Assembly: GCA_034769895.1 (NCBI GenBank)
Contig: CM068369.1
Location: 149,445,574 to 149,509,573 of the forward strand
DNA from: Magicicada septendecula
Taxonomy: Eukaryota; Arthropoda; Insecta; Hemiptera; Cicadidae
DNA length: 64,000 nt
Reading direction: 5' to 3'
The stretch's first letter is position 1. Each line of letters begins with the position of its first letter. The notes below the pieces were generated by a model that ran no database searches, had not been told where the DNA came from, and saw only the letters and a program-made list of their open reading frames with translations. Positions 50,101 through 63,050 of the stretch are shown one piece after another. Position numbers and translations under genes: made by a program.

Positions 50101-50481
50101 AGTCAAGTCAAATAAGACAAAAAAGGGCAAATAGGGGAAATAATTTATAAAGTTTATAATTTATAAAGTTTTGATACTTTGCCATAACATTCGTTAGAGG
50201 TCTAGTAGTTAAAAACAAAAACGTTCCCTCCCCTAGGGGATGCGCGTAACCCCCCATCCGTCAAAACAGCATTTTTAGCTTTTTGTTTTTGGCTTTTTTT
50301 CAATTTTTACGCAAAACTACTAGATTTTTGACAACAACCTTTATTATAAAGTGTTCGTCATAACATTTTACATAAAAAAGATTCTATGCATGTTTTGTGT
50401 ATGAAGTACCGTTTTTGTGTAACAGGCGCCGGAAAAAGGGCAAAAATACTTGTAAGCATACGATTTTGTCACGTTTTCTGG
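50101..50481 (+). repeat. left terminal inverted repeat of the 8-kb element
   Basis: Matches the complement of 57740-58099: shared blocks include GGAAATAATTTATAAAG, CCCTAGGGGA, TTTTTGTGTAACAG and GGAAAAAGGGC. A 16-bp AATTTATAAAGTTTAT unit is doubled only on this side (50140-50173). Confidence 0.82.
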
Positions 50482-50769
50482 GTTTTCAGCTAAATAGAAA
50501 TAGTCTATGTAAATATATCCATACCATACAGGCCTATATTTAATATATATTGTAGCGTGACAGATAATCCACACAAATGCATTACTCAATGATCATTAAT
50601 AAAGCTCTAATATATGGAATATCCAGATGAGAATCAATTAAAATGCACTATTTAATAATATATTCACAAGAAAGGTTGAATAAAGAAAATTTCTGCAAAT
50701 AATGTAATAATACAAATTTAAAAACCCAGAAGACTAAAAATAATAATAACAAAATTACCCAGGTAAGAT

Positions 50770-53155
50770 AGAAGCAGGCAATTAATATACCCCGTCAAAG
50801 AAACCAGACCAGAAAAAACAAAGATACAGAAGACAGAAGAAGGAAGAATAATTAAAACTACTACTACTGAAGAAAGAAGGAAGAAGAATAATCAAAGCTA
50901 CTGAAGACAGAAGAAACAAAACTAATTAAAACTCAAAGAAGAAAGAAGAACAAACTAAATCTACTGAAGAAAGAAGAAGGAAGAATAATTAAAACTAGAG
51001 AAGAAAGAAGAATAACCAAAACTACCACTACTAAAGAAAGAAGAAAGAAGAATAATTAAAACTAGAGAAGAAAGAAGAACTAATTAAAACTACTACTACT
51101 GAAGACAGAAGAAAGAAGAATAATTAGAACTAAAGAAGAAAGAAGACTAATTAAAGCTACTACTACAGAAGAAGGAAGAAAGAAGAACAATCAAAGCTAC
51201 TGAAGACAGAAGAAACAAAACTAATCAAAACTCAAAGAAGAAAGAAGAATAATTAAAACTACTATTACTGAAGAATGAAGAAAGAAGAACAATCAAAGAT
51301 ACAGAAGACAGAAGAAAGAAGAATAATTAAAACTACTATTACTGAAGAATGAAGAAAGAAGAACAATCAAAGATACAGAAGACAGAAAAAAGAAGAATAA
51401 TTAAAACTACTATTACTGAAGAAAGAAGAACAATCAAAGATACAGAAGACAGAAGAAAGAAGAATAATTAAAACTACTATTACTGAAGAAAGAAGAAAGA
51501 AGAACAATCAAAGATACAGAAGACAGAAGAAAGAAGAATAATTAAAACTACTAATACTGAAGAAGGAAGAAAGAAGAACAATCAAAGCTACTGAAGACAG
51601 AAGAAACAAAACTAATTAAAACTCAAAGAAGAAAGAAGAACAAACTAAATCTACTGAAGAAAGAAGAAGGAAGAATAATTAAAACTACTGCTACTGAAGA
51701 AAGAAGGAAGAAGAATAATCAAAGCTACTGAAGACAGAAGAAACAAAACTAATCAAAACTCAAAGAAGAAAGAAGAATAATTAAAACTACTATTACTGAA
51801 GAAAGAAGAACAATCAAAGATACAGAAGACAGAAGAAAGAAGAATAATTAAAACTACTATTACTGAAGAAAGAAGAAAGAAGAACAATCAAAGATACAGA
51901 AGACAGAAGAAAGAAGAATAATTAAAACTACTAATACTGAAGAAGGAAGAAAGAAGAACAATCAAAGCTACTGAAGACAGAAGAAACAAAACTAATTAAA
52001 ACTCAAAGAAGAAAGAAGAACAAACTAAATCTACTGAAGAAAGAAGAAGGAAGAATAATTAAAACTACTGCTACTGAAGAAAGAAGGCAGAAGAATAATC
52101 AAAGCTACTGAAGACAGAAGAAACAAAACTAATCAAAACTCAAAGAAGAAAGAAGAATAATTAAAACTACTATTACTGAAGAATGAAGAAAGAAGAACAA
52201 TCAAAGATACAGAAGACAGAAGAAAGAAGAATAATTAAAACTACTATTACTGAAGAAAGAAGAACAATCAAAGATACAGAAGACAGAAGAAAGAAGAATA
52301 ATTAAAACTACTACTACAGAAGAAGGAAGAAAGAAGAACAATCAAAGCTACTGAAGAAAGAAGAACAAACTAAATCTACTGAAGAAAGAAGAAGGAAGAA
52401 TAATTAAAACTACTAATACTGAAGAAGGAAGAAAGAAGAACAATCAAAGCTACTGAAGACAGAAGAAAGAAGAACAATCAAAGCTACTGAAGACAGAAGA
52501 AACAAAACTAATCAAAACTCAAAGAAGAAAGAAGAATAATTAAAACTACTACTACTGAAGAATGAAGAAAGAAGAACTAATTAAAACTACTACTACTGAA
52601 GAAGGAAGAAAGAAGAACAATCAAAGCTACTGAAGACAGAAGAAACAAAACCAATCAAAACTCAAAGAGGAAAGAAGAATAATTAAAACTACTATTACTG
52701 AAGAATGAAGAAAGAAGAACAATCAAAGATACAGAAGACAGAAGACAGAAGAATAATGAAAACTACTATTACTGAAGAAAGAAGAAAGAAGAACAATCAA
52801 AGATACAGAAGACAGAAGAAAGAAGAATAATTAAAACTACTATTACTGAAGAAAGAAGAAAGAAGAACAATCAAAGATACAGAAGACAGAAGAAAGAAGA
52901 ATAATTAAAACTACTCTTACTGAAGAAAGAAGAAAGAAGAACAATCAAAGATACAGAAGACAGAAGAAAGAAGAATAATTAAAACTACTATTACTGAAGA
53001 AAGAAGAAAGAAGAACAATCAAAGATACAGAAGACAGAAGAAGGAAGAATAATTAAAACTACTACTACAGAAGAAGGAAGAAAGAAGAACAATCAAAGCT
53101 ACTGAAGACAGAAGAAAGAAGAATAATTAAAACTAAAGAAGAAAGAAGAAGGAAG
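50770..53155. repeat. purine-rich tandem array with higher-order structure
   Basis: About 2.4 kb built of GAAGAAAGAAG-type runs punctuated by AATAATTAAAACTACTATTA and CAATCAAAGATACAGAAGAC. The basic unit is 74 bp (starts at 51251, 51325, 51399; one 67-bp variant follows) and a compound unit recurs at about 380 bp (51541 and 51921). One strand is almost devoid of G+T-rich pyrimidine tracts, giving strong purine asymmetry. No open frame runs through it. Confidence 0.93.
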
Positions 53156-56155
53156 TGAGACGACCCATATAAAACAAAAACCCCATAGGGAAAGAACCCC
53201 AAAAACCCCAAAACCAATAAATGCCCAAAAAAGAAAGTATAACACATTAAAAAACCATATCACTGTAAAACTGACAAAAAACTAAAAGTGTTAGCAGTAG
53301 TAAATATTAGTGCATTCAAAAAGTTATTGTGTAATGTGTATGAACAAATCTTCACAGTTCCCCCATGGTTGAATATTTCATATTAAAAACTAGAAAAAGA
53401 CTAGTAAATATAGTAATAATTCACCATGGAAAAGTGTAAGTGATCAAATTATAACTAATAAACTTTAAGAAAGGTGCATGAGTAGCAGTACAAAGTAACA
53501 AACTTTAAGTTTTGTGAACAGTGTCTACTTTGATAATGAAGTAGTAATTTTACTAATAAAAAGCTACTAAAACTGTATGAACATTCCATAGAATGGAATA
53601 TAACTTAGATAGCCAGGGTTATACTTTAAGAGGGGGCATAAATCTTATAAAATGGGGAATTACAGAACTAACTGTTTATGATGAAGTTGTAGAAGGTATT
53701 AACAATTATATATGGATCCAAATGTTGGGTTCCAATTAAATATAGCATTTAGATAAGTAAGGGTTAGTCATAAGAAATATTAGTATTATAATTGTTATTT
53801 TATGGTTCATGTTAATTTAGGAATGCATTATCTAAAATTAGATATCATTCCAATGTTGTAGAAATACTTTTTATTATGTTATTAGGTGATATACCAAAAC
53901 AATGTTATTAAGAACACCAGTTTTATATATCTGGGTGTTATATTGTAATTGTATAATCTATAATTACTGTTATGCCAGATCGGAGAACTAATTTTTAATC
54001 AAATATATCAGAGTCAGAAGTCAGAGAAGGAAATAAAATAATTACATTAGTAAAACATTCTGCAAATAGCCACAATTCAAATCTAGGCAATGTAATAAAG
54101 TTAAAATGCAGAATAATTAATAAACCTAATCTTATAAACCAGTCAAACTGACAATATTTAGGCAAGATACACCCAACATATTAAATACTATGTAAATAAG
54201 GCTTTCTAAAGATATGGTCATTCTATGAGTAAAATTATTTATCTGTATAATGAAATACCATTTGAAACTGAAATAGATTCACTAACGTTATCATAAGGGG
54301 AGTCATATACAACTGAATTGTATGAAAAAACCATCATTAATATACTAAATTACCATAAAATAAGTGAGAATTGACAATTATAACAATTTCAGATTTTATA
54401 GAATAATAATTATATTAGGTAAAATGGCTATTATTTGCTTAGAAGACAGGAAGTATAAATTTAGGCCGACCTTCCCAAAAAATATAAGAAATATGATTTT
54501 CTGATAAAACTTTGTAATACTAACTTAATTACTATCAAAATAAGTAGAATAGAATAGTGAAAACGAATATGTATTTTATATTTCAAACAGTTAACTAATA
54601 ACGAATTTATTTTATGAAAATAGTGTACTATTTTAAAACGTGTCGGAAGTTAAGGCGATGTGAAACAATGTATTAGATATATTATATAGGCTAAGATTTT
54701 CATGAGACGAAGGAAATCCACACAGTTCATTATTATACATTGAAGAGAGCACTTGACATGAATATTTGATAAAACCAACCTTAATGGCGGTTACGTTTCA
54801 CAAGAGTTCGGAATCAGTTTTGTGTAAAAATTAAATTTTTAACTATTCTAATCATTGTGAAGTGGTGAAGTTGCCATACGAACTACATAACACTAATAAA
54901 CAGAACCATATATAACTATTTAAATGAAATAACACTGGAATCACACCAAATACCAAGTGAATATTCGAGGTTAAACGGACACACATAAACACCAATTGAT
55001 ATACTTAATTAACAACATTTTAACACCAAGTGAATTAGTCCATCTTACTACAGTGACATTAAACTATACACCAGAAGATAATATACGATTGCGAAGAAGA
55101 TTTAACCGCAGAAGGGACATATTATCTCAACAAGTACGTTGTTTACATTAGAAGCTCTCAACGCGCATGCGTCAGGCGGCCATTCTGATCCAGTTCCGTC
55201 ACCTCAATTAGAGACGACTCGTCTGCTTTCTGGTTTGAACAAAATTATATATAAACTTTCATTATTAATAATTATCATTATATTGTTTAATTTTAATACA
55301 TTTTTAGAATTGTAAGTGTTATACTTTCTGACCCTGACCTTCTCTGGCTTTTTATATAATTAACCGTTCAAAGAACCTATTTTTGTAATAACAATATAGA
55401 ATTCATAGATCGACCGGTCCTGAGCGAGTCGATACGGCATAGTAACATTGTTTTCAATTGAGCAAATTCCTTATTTTGTTGAATAAACGTTTGTTATCTA
55501 GTAAATTGAATTTGATTTCTCTAATAAAAGGACATAACCATTAATTAATAAAGAAAACTCGATAACCTTCAAAGGCAGTATATGCGAACTACTACATTTC
55601 AAGAGTAAGAAGAAGAGAGCCGTTCGCGCCTAATTTGAAGTTAACTGGATTGTCTTTTTAATAAATTTACAGAAGGGAAGATTATTACTAGAATACACAC
55701 CATACCATCCTATTTATAATTACAATCAACAATCTCAATTTATTTCTAAATTTTAAGAATATAAACACATCGAAAACAATTTTTTCAGAATTTATTTATT
55801 TTTTTTGTATAAATATAAATTTTAAATTTATATCACCTTTCAAATTGCTGCAACAGCAACATACACCTAGAATATTTGATAACAACATTATCCAGGAACA
55901 TTACCAAATCGACGTCTCCCAGAGCGGAACGTCACTACTACACATACGCACCATAAAAATTATTCTGGGTAATATTATACCAGAACACCATTACAATTAC
56001 CATTATATATTACAAAAGTGAAGACCAGTAGTGAGAGCCGAACGAAGATTAGAAGACATTAGCTACCTTACTACACACAATAGTGAGAGTACAATTCTCA
56101 TACATCAACTATTTATTTATTTTTATATTTAATATGTATCGTATTATTACAAAAT
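53156..56155. other. AT-rich non-coding interior of the 8-kb element
   Basis: No coding region supported. It may be the body of an LTR, since a PBS-like motif follows at 56156, but I could not find an LTR start. Confidence 0.45.
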
Positions 56156-56180
56156 TGGCGAGTCCAACTTGTGGGGCTCG
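56156..56180 (+). promoter_or_regulatory. PBS-like motif
   Basis: TGGCGAGTCCAACTTGTGGG followed by GCTCG. The ends match the tRNA-Lys complement (TGGCG ... GTGGGGCTCG), with small insertions between. It parallels the E3 site at 62831 (TGGCGCGGCCAAC ... GGGGCCCGATTA), including the following ATTA. No gag follows, so it marks a fragment of an LTR element. Confidence 0.5.
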
Positions 56181-56343
56181 ATTACCGCAGAATACCAGAA
56201 CAAGCAACACTTTATAAATTTAATTATAATTTGTAATAAATGAGTAATATTACAATATGCGTGTTTATATATACCATTATATAAATAATTATAATTATAT
56301 ATATAACATTATTTCCATGTATATTCGTACTGGAACAGGCATA

Positions 56344-57241
56344 TATATTCGTACAGTTTGGTTCCTCAAGTTTGTTCGAAAAAGAGGCCCCCCCCATGAC
56401 AGCAACTTTGACGCTGCTTTCCAAGAACTGTACACTTTCATTGATACATCGGAGGAATGTCAATTTTCTTTTGAAAGCTGTGATGCTGAAAATTGATACG
56501 TTTCTACCAGAAAGTGTCTCAATGCCAATGAAAACTCTCAATAATAGATTAGAATCTCAATGTGGTGATGGAGTCCTCTTCGCTAATATGAGGAAAAGCC
56601 CTTCAGTTGCTTGCTTTCGTGGTAGCATTCTGAAAATCGTGAGCCAGTGGTACAACGAAATACCTGGCAATGAACAAGACGAGCGTATGAGGATAGTGAA
56701 AGCAGCTGCAAACATTAACCACGACGATATTCGAGTGACTCCTTACAATATGACTGAGTATCTAGACATCACCAACTTCACTGAAAGTGTTGAATCTATG
56801 GTTCCTGAAACTCTACAGCTGTTTTTACATGGTGTGGTTGCTGAAAAAGAGATCTTATCAACAATCTGCAATGAAAAAAATATATAGCTATTTCTCACGC
56901 GATCGTGACAGTTACAAGGCCTCGCTCATTTGTTTCGCCCTTACAACTCAGTCTTGGAATAAACTTATTTTAGAAAGTGGGATGCAGAAACATTGTCGAT
57001 ATTTTCTCAGATATGGGTTCCTCTTCCAGATATAGCAGTGTCGCTTTATATGAATCTTCAGCTGTACAATCCTGGAAGCCAGCAGTTTTAAAGGAACATT
57101 TTCACAATTCTCTTTTGATAACGCGGACTTGAAAATTGAAAGGATGTCGGCCAAAGGAACATTCCAAGCAATTGGTGAAATCAGATGTATAACTTCTGCT
57201 GACACATTGGAAGATCAACAAGTAACCATCCCACCTTTGTG
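56344..57241 (+). pseudogene. broken orphan gene of an insect mobile-element-associated family
   Basis: Frames in series: NFDAAFQELYTFIDTSEE (ends 56496); a 171-codon frame with SMPMKTLNNRLESQCG, FRGSILKIVSQWYNE, ERMRIVKAAANINHDDI and VPETLQLFLHGVV; then, in another frame, RPRSFVSPLQLSLGINL, SSVALYESSAVQSWKP, and finally FDNADLKIERMSAKGTFQAI to 57241. The motif series PRSxxxPLQxGLG then FDNxD...GxGTFHxMG is one I recall from uncharacterised insect predicted proteins; the function is unknown. At least three frameshifts. It may be cargo or the ancestral gene of the 8-kb element. Confidence 0.55.
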
Positions 57242-57410
57242 ACAAATTTTTCCAAGGGAAAAGTAACATCTTGAGCTAAAGTAAACATAAATTTTAAATT
57301 CTTGGATTTTGTTGTCCATGACGTGTCCGTTACTTAACTAAATATAATTATTTCACTACGACTCGGAACACAAAACTTTTTATGAGTAAAAACGTAAACG
57401 TTTTACCTTA

Positions 57411-57455
57411 AAACCTGAACCGGTTTTCACTTTTAAAAAGCTTCTTCAGAGGTTC
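57411..57455 (-). ncRNA. hammerhead-ribozyme-like motif (left palindrome arm)
   Basis: Minus strand, 45 nt: stem I GAACCT/AGGTTT (5 pairs plus G-T), core CTGAAGA, stem II GCTTT/AAAGT-like arms with one unpaired purine, core GAA, stem III AACC/GGTT (self-complementary), cleavage after C17 (between 57417 and 57416). It has all invariant core bases and the same length as 49238-49282, with covarying stems. Confidence 0.7.
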
Positions 57456-57461
57456 AAACCT

Positions 57462-57506
57462 TCACCTCTGTAGAAGCTTTTTAAAAGTGAAAACCGGTTC
57501 AAGTTA
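57462..57506 (+). ncRNA. decayed hammerhead motif (right palindrome arm)
   Basis: Mirror image of 57411-57455, but the core reads CTGTAGA in place of CTGANGA and stem I (TCACCT against AAGTTA) no longer pairs beyond one base. It is almost certainly inactive. Confidence 0.6.
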
Positions 57507-57631
57507 TAAGGTAAAACTTTTACGTTTATACCCATAAAAAGTTTGGTGTTCCGAGTCGTAGTGAAATAATTATATTTATAAATTTTAAATATATTATATA
57601 CATCAAGAAATAGACTGTAGCAAAAAGTGTT

Positions 57632-57662
<31 letters not shown>

Positions 57663-57739
57663 ATATAAAAATAATATTTTTATATAATCGATTTTTGATG
57701 TTGTTTAAACAAGAAAAATTGAAATAAGGTCGGCCTATG

Positions 57740-58099
57740 TATGAATTTGAAAATAGGACAAAATAAAATGCTTACGTATTTTCGCCCTTTTCCGGCTGTT
57801 ACACAAAAACAGTACTTTGTACGCAAACCATGCATATAATCTTTTTTATGTAGATTTGTATGAGGAACATTTTTTGTAATAAAACGTTTTGTCTCAAATC
57901 GAGTGGTTATGTGTACAAATTGAAAAAAACAATATAAAATAAAAAGCTAAAAGTGCTGTTTTTGGTGGGTGGAGGGGGGACGCGCACTCCCTAGGGGAGG
58001 GAATTTTTTTGTTTCCAACTACTAGACCCCAACGAGTATTATGGCGAAGTATCAAAACTTTATAAATTATTTCCTTATTTTTCCTAATTTGACTGGACT
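57740..58099 (-). repeat. right terminal inverted repeat of the 8-kb element
   Basis: Complement of 50101-50481, with scattered substitutions and a few short gaps. That divergence indicates an old insertion. Confidence 0.82.
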
Positions 58100-58700
58100 C
58101 AATCTTTATGTAGATTTTTGCTACCCCAGATCGTACAATTGTGGGTGTTCACCTTGACACTGATACTAAATGCACTGATCGCTAAAAGTTACATTATCGA
58201 GCAGTGTCTCATTTGCTCCTATTTGATCCATTCCTCCACAGAAATATTCAGATAATGCACATACTTTATACTTTATTCAGATATTAGCAAACTTTATCTG
58301 CTTCTCTAATTTTTTGTAACATGGAATATTTGTATACTTTCATGTGTAAACGTTTGCGTAATACGTGACATATGGTCGGTTTTGGTATGCTAGTCTCATG
58401 AAAACCACGAAGTGTTGATTTTTAGGGCTACACACAAAGCTTTCTCTAAGTGTTTCCACATAGGCATCAGAAACTTGCCGGCGTTCTGTTGATTTTACAA
58501 GTCATATATAGAACAAACAGTCTCCACAAAGATTTGGTGCCAAAAGTAAGTTGTAGGCCTACTTGGAGGATCTTTACCATACTTCGTACGAAAATATGTT
58601 GGATTGAGTAGTAGCTGACTTCGTTTCATGAAACCAAACCACACAACGAGCACGTACTGCAGGAATTGAAAGGAGCCATTACGAAAAACAATGATGCTAG
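58100..58700 (-). pseudogene. mariner/Tc1-like transposase, N-terminal half
   Basis: Minus-strand frames carry MAPFNSCSTC and a WFHETK-like start, FVRSMVKILQ, TFGTKSLWRLF, then KSTLRGFHETSIPKPT and RKRLHMKVYKY (the DNA-binding helix-turn-helix region), and near 58150-58230 TLLDNVTFSDQC (first catalytic Asp block) and HNCTIWGSKNLHK-like residues in broken frames. The protein would continue exactly where 50100 resumes, so it is the other half of the gene cut by the 8-kb element. Several stops and frameshifts. Confidence 0.68.
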
Positions 58701-59031
58701 CGCTTCTGGTGGCTGTGTTTAGAATTACGACACTTTCTGAGTCAAACGTGATGTGTATTGCTTTAAATTACACCTGAGCAGACTCTGCGTATCAGTACTG
58801 AGTCAGCGTCTACTGATACTCGTCTCTGCGTACGCCGGCACGATTAGAAGAGTGTGGTGTGGTGGGGAACGAGTATGTGTTGGCTGAACTCAACACAACA
58901 CCTTGTCTGAGAAAGTCGCATCTTAACCTCAATTGATAACACGTCTTCTGTTTTTTAGTGAAATAAATTTTGCTTAATTTTTTAAAGTGGTATTTTTCAC
59001 ACCTTAATAAAAAACTTTAACTATAAAATAT

Positions 59032-59620
59032 TGTTACGACGGTCTACTTGATCGTCTTAGGTACAGTGGAAAACAGATTACAAAACACCAATTAAGTCAC
59101 TAATCACCAGCTTTCATTTTCACAGTTAAACAGTTCGTAATTAACAACACAGTCTCTTATAACAAATCAAATACAAATTGTTCACACGCAAATAAATGTC
59201 AATTAATATTAAAACACACTTGTTGTATTACAATATACCGTCCAATTATAAAACACAACACTTAACTAATATTAAACACAACTTAATTATAAAACACAAC
59301 ACTTGAAAGCACACAGTAATATCGGCAGATAATCACTTGTATTCGCCCGACAATAAACTCGGACCGCACTGTAAATATATCGCAACTAATAGTCGCTGCC
59401 GACTTGTATTTATACATCCGCGCACAGACCAAAAGATCCAAACTACGCCTTATCTCTAAACTACGACGTAATTAACTGCGGCCTTGACAAATTCCGCGCG
59501 GCTGGCGGCTTCCAGAAAAGTCTCGCGAATGCGCCGAGAATCACGTATGCCACACACATTAGAGCGAGATTCTACTGCAACATTCGACAAACACGTGAAC
59601 TTTTCTGTAATGTCGTAACA
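59032..59620 (-). repeat. solo LTR, family B, minus strand
   Basis: 589 bp, TGTTACGACGGTC...GTCGTAACA, the reverse complement of the family-B LTR with TATAAATACAAGTCGGC (minus strand, about 59415). It is flanked by a perfect ATAT duplication (59028-59031, 59621-59624). An internal AATTATAAAACACAACACTT unit is doubled near 59243-59305. Confidence 0.9.
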
Positions 59621-59624
59621 ATAT

Positions 59625-60014
59625 CGTTTTAAAGAATAAGATGTGATGTAATGTCAAAGCTATAATACGTTTACTAAGATTAGAATGAATGATTTTGCGA
59701 ATATTCTGTTCTTTTTCATGCGTTTTATAAATACAATTGAGGGATATATATATATATATATATATACATTGCAACAGATCAAACTTTATTATTCTAATAA
59801 GAATATTGTGAGTGTGTAAAAATCGATACAAGTCTATTATGGAGGAGATGAAAAATTATTTATTATATACAAATATTGTTTATAAAGATGTATAATGTAT
59901 TTTAAATTATCATATATTAATAGTATATTAAATTGTTTGTATTGTTCGATTAATATAAATCGATTTTACTTGTTTGCTGCAACGTCCTCCTCTTGTCTAG
60001 TCGGTCCCGTCTCA
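59625..60014. other. non-coding stretch with (TA)n
   Basis: A short (TA)n run at about 59744-59766. Nothing else supported. Confidence 0.5.
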
Positions 60015-60145
60015 TCGTCCTCTTCTACAGCTTCACTCCTTCCGGGTGTCCTCTTCGTCCTGGCGTCCTCTTCGTCTCGTAGTCCTCTTCTACAGCTTCA
60101 CTCCTTCCTCGTGTCATCTTCGTCCTGGCGTCTCTTCGTCTTGTC
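60015..60145 (+). repeat. pyrimidine-rich ~66-bp tandem doublet
   Basis: Two copies containing TCCTCTTCTACAGCTTCACT and CTTCGTCCTGGCGTC, followed by further TCTTCGTC variants. Ser-rich reading frames across it are not taken as genes. Confidence 0.8.
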
Positions 60146-60320
60146 GTTAACTTGTACAGCAAGCGGCTCCAACGGCGATATTTCACAGAGTCTTGTAGTT
60201 ATGTTTGACTGCTTCCACGATATCTTGTAGTGTCTTCAAGTTCCCTAAGCAGATATCTTAACTTACACGACACAGCACTGTATTATATTTTAAATTTTAT
60301 TTAATTATTTACCCTCTCGG

Positions 60321-60475
60321 TCTTATCGCAAAACTTCATTAAGAATTTCAAGGTTTATAGTTTATTTTATATAAGATATTCCTCTATTCCTTCTTGGTTC
60401 TTACCGCAAAACTTCGTTAAGAATTTGAAGGTTTATGGTTTACTTTATATAAGATATTTCTATGTTTGTAAGAGA
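60321..60475 (+). repeat. 78-bp tandem doublet
   Basis: TCTTATCGCAAAACTTCATT at 60321 and TCTTACCGCAAAACTTCGTT at 60399, continuing through TTATATAAGATATT in each copy. Confidence 0.85.
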
Positions 60476-62732
<2,257 letters not shown>

Positions 62733-62940
62733 TGGCGCCCAGGTAAAGTAATCTCACGGGTAAGTAACGTTTTATCTAACATTCTAATATTAGATAAGTG
62801 TGTTAGATAAAAGGTAGCGTTGTATATTTTTGGCGCGGCCAACTAAGGGGCCCGATTAAGCCCGATTAAACTCGATTAAGCCCGATTAAATAGAAGAATT
62901 ATATAAAGGAATTTATATAATTTGGCGTTGCTTATACCCA
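62733..62940 (+). promoter_or_regulatory. PBS-like region of E3
   Basis: Three TGGCG motifs: TGGCGCCCAGGTAAAG (62733), TGGCGCGGCCAACTAAGGGG (62831, followed by CCCG) and the weak TGGCGTTGC (62923). The second is the best candidate primer site; the first probably lies inside the LTR. A CCCGATTAAR 10-bp unit is repeated four times right after it (62851-62890). Confidence 0.55.
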
Positions 62941-63050
62941 AGTGATTAGTTAAATTGTAATATTAATTAATTAGAAAAGAAGTGGAATTGAAGTTTACAA
63001 ATAACTGTTAAATAATTGATAAATTAACTTGTTAAAATTAAAAATTAAAA

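Larger units (their letters stand above)
57339..57578. repeat. 240-bp palindrome of two Penelope 3' ends
   Basis: Two near-perfect ~112-bp inverted arms (from TAAATATAATTATTTCAC to its complement) around a centre near 57458. Each arm matches the 3' region downstream of the Penelope-like frame at 49190-49290. A transcript would fold into a long hairpin. Confidence 0.85.
50101..58099. mobile_element. 8.0-kb element with long terminal inverted repeats, unclassified
   Basis: The segment begins AGTCAAGTCAAATAAG and ends with the near-complement CTAATTTGACTGGACT. Inverted repeats of about 370 bp (50101-50481, 57740-58099) enclose a 2.4-kb purine-rich array, about 3 kb of AT-rich DNA, a PBS-like motif, a broken orphan gene and a Penelope palindrome. 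It splits one transposase gene into halves on the same strand, which independently fixes both edges. Flanks are AATT on the left and AATC (after C) on the right, an imperfect 4-bp duplication at best. No transposase is recognised, so it is non-autonomous or of an unknown class. Confidence 0.75.

Noticed and set aside
50770-53155. CRISPR-like or regularly spaced array
   Set aside because: Units are contiguous, purine-rich and variable, with no unique spacers. The genome is eukaryotic.
56257-56541. Overlapping ORFs on both strands near 56.3 kb
   Set aside because: The plus-strand pieces belong to one frameshifted relic; the minus-strand frame is its shadow.
60000-60230. Ser-rich plus-strand ORF (SSSSSRSP type) as a gene
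   Set aside because: It arises from a pyrimidine-rich tandem repeat.
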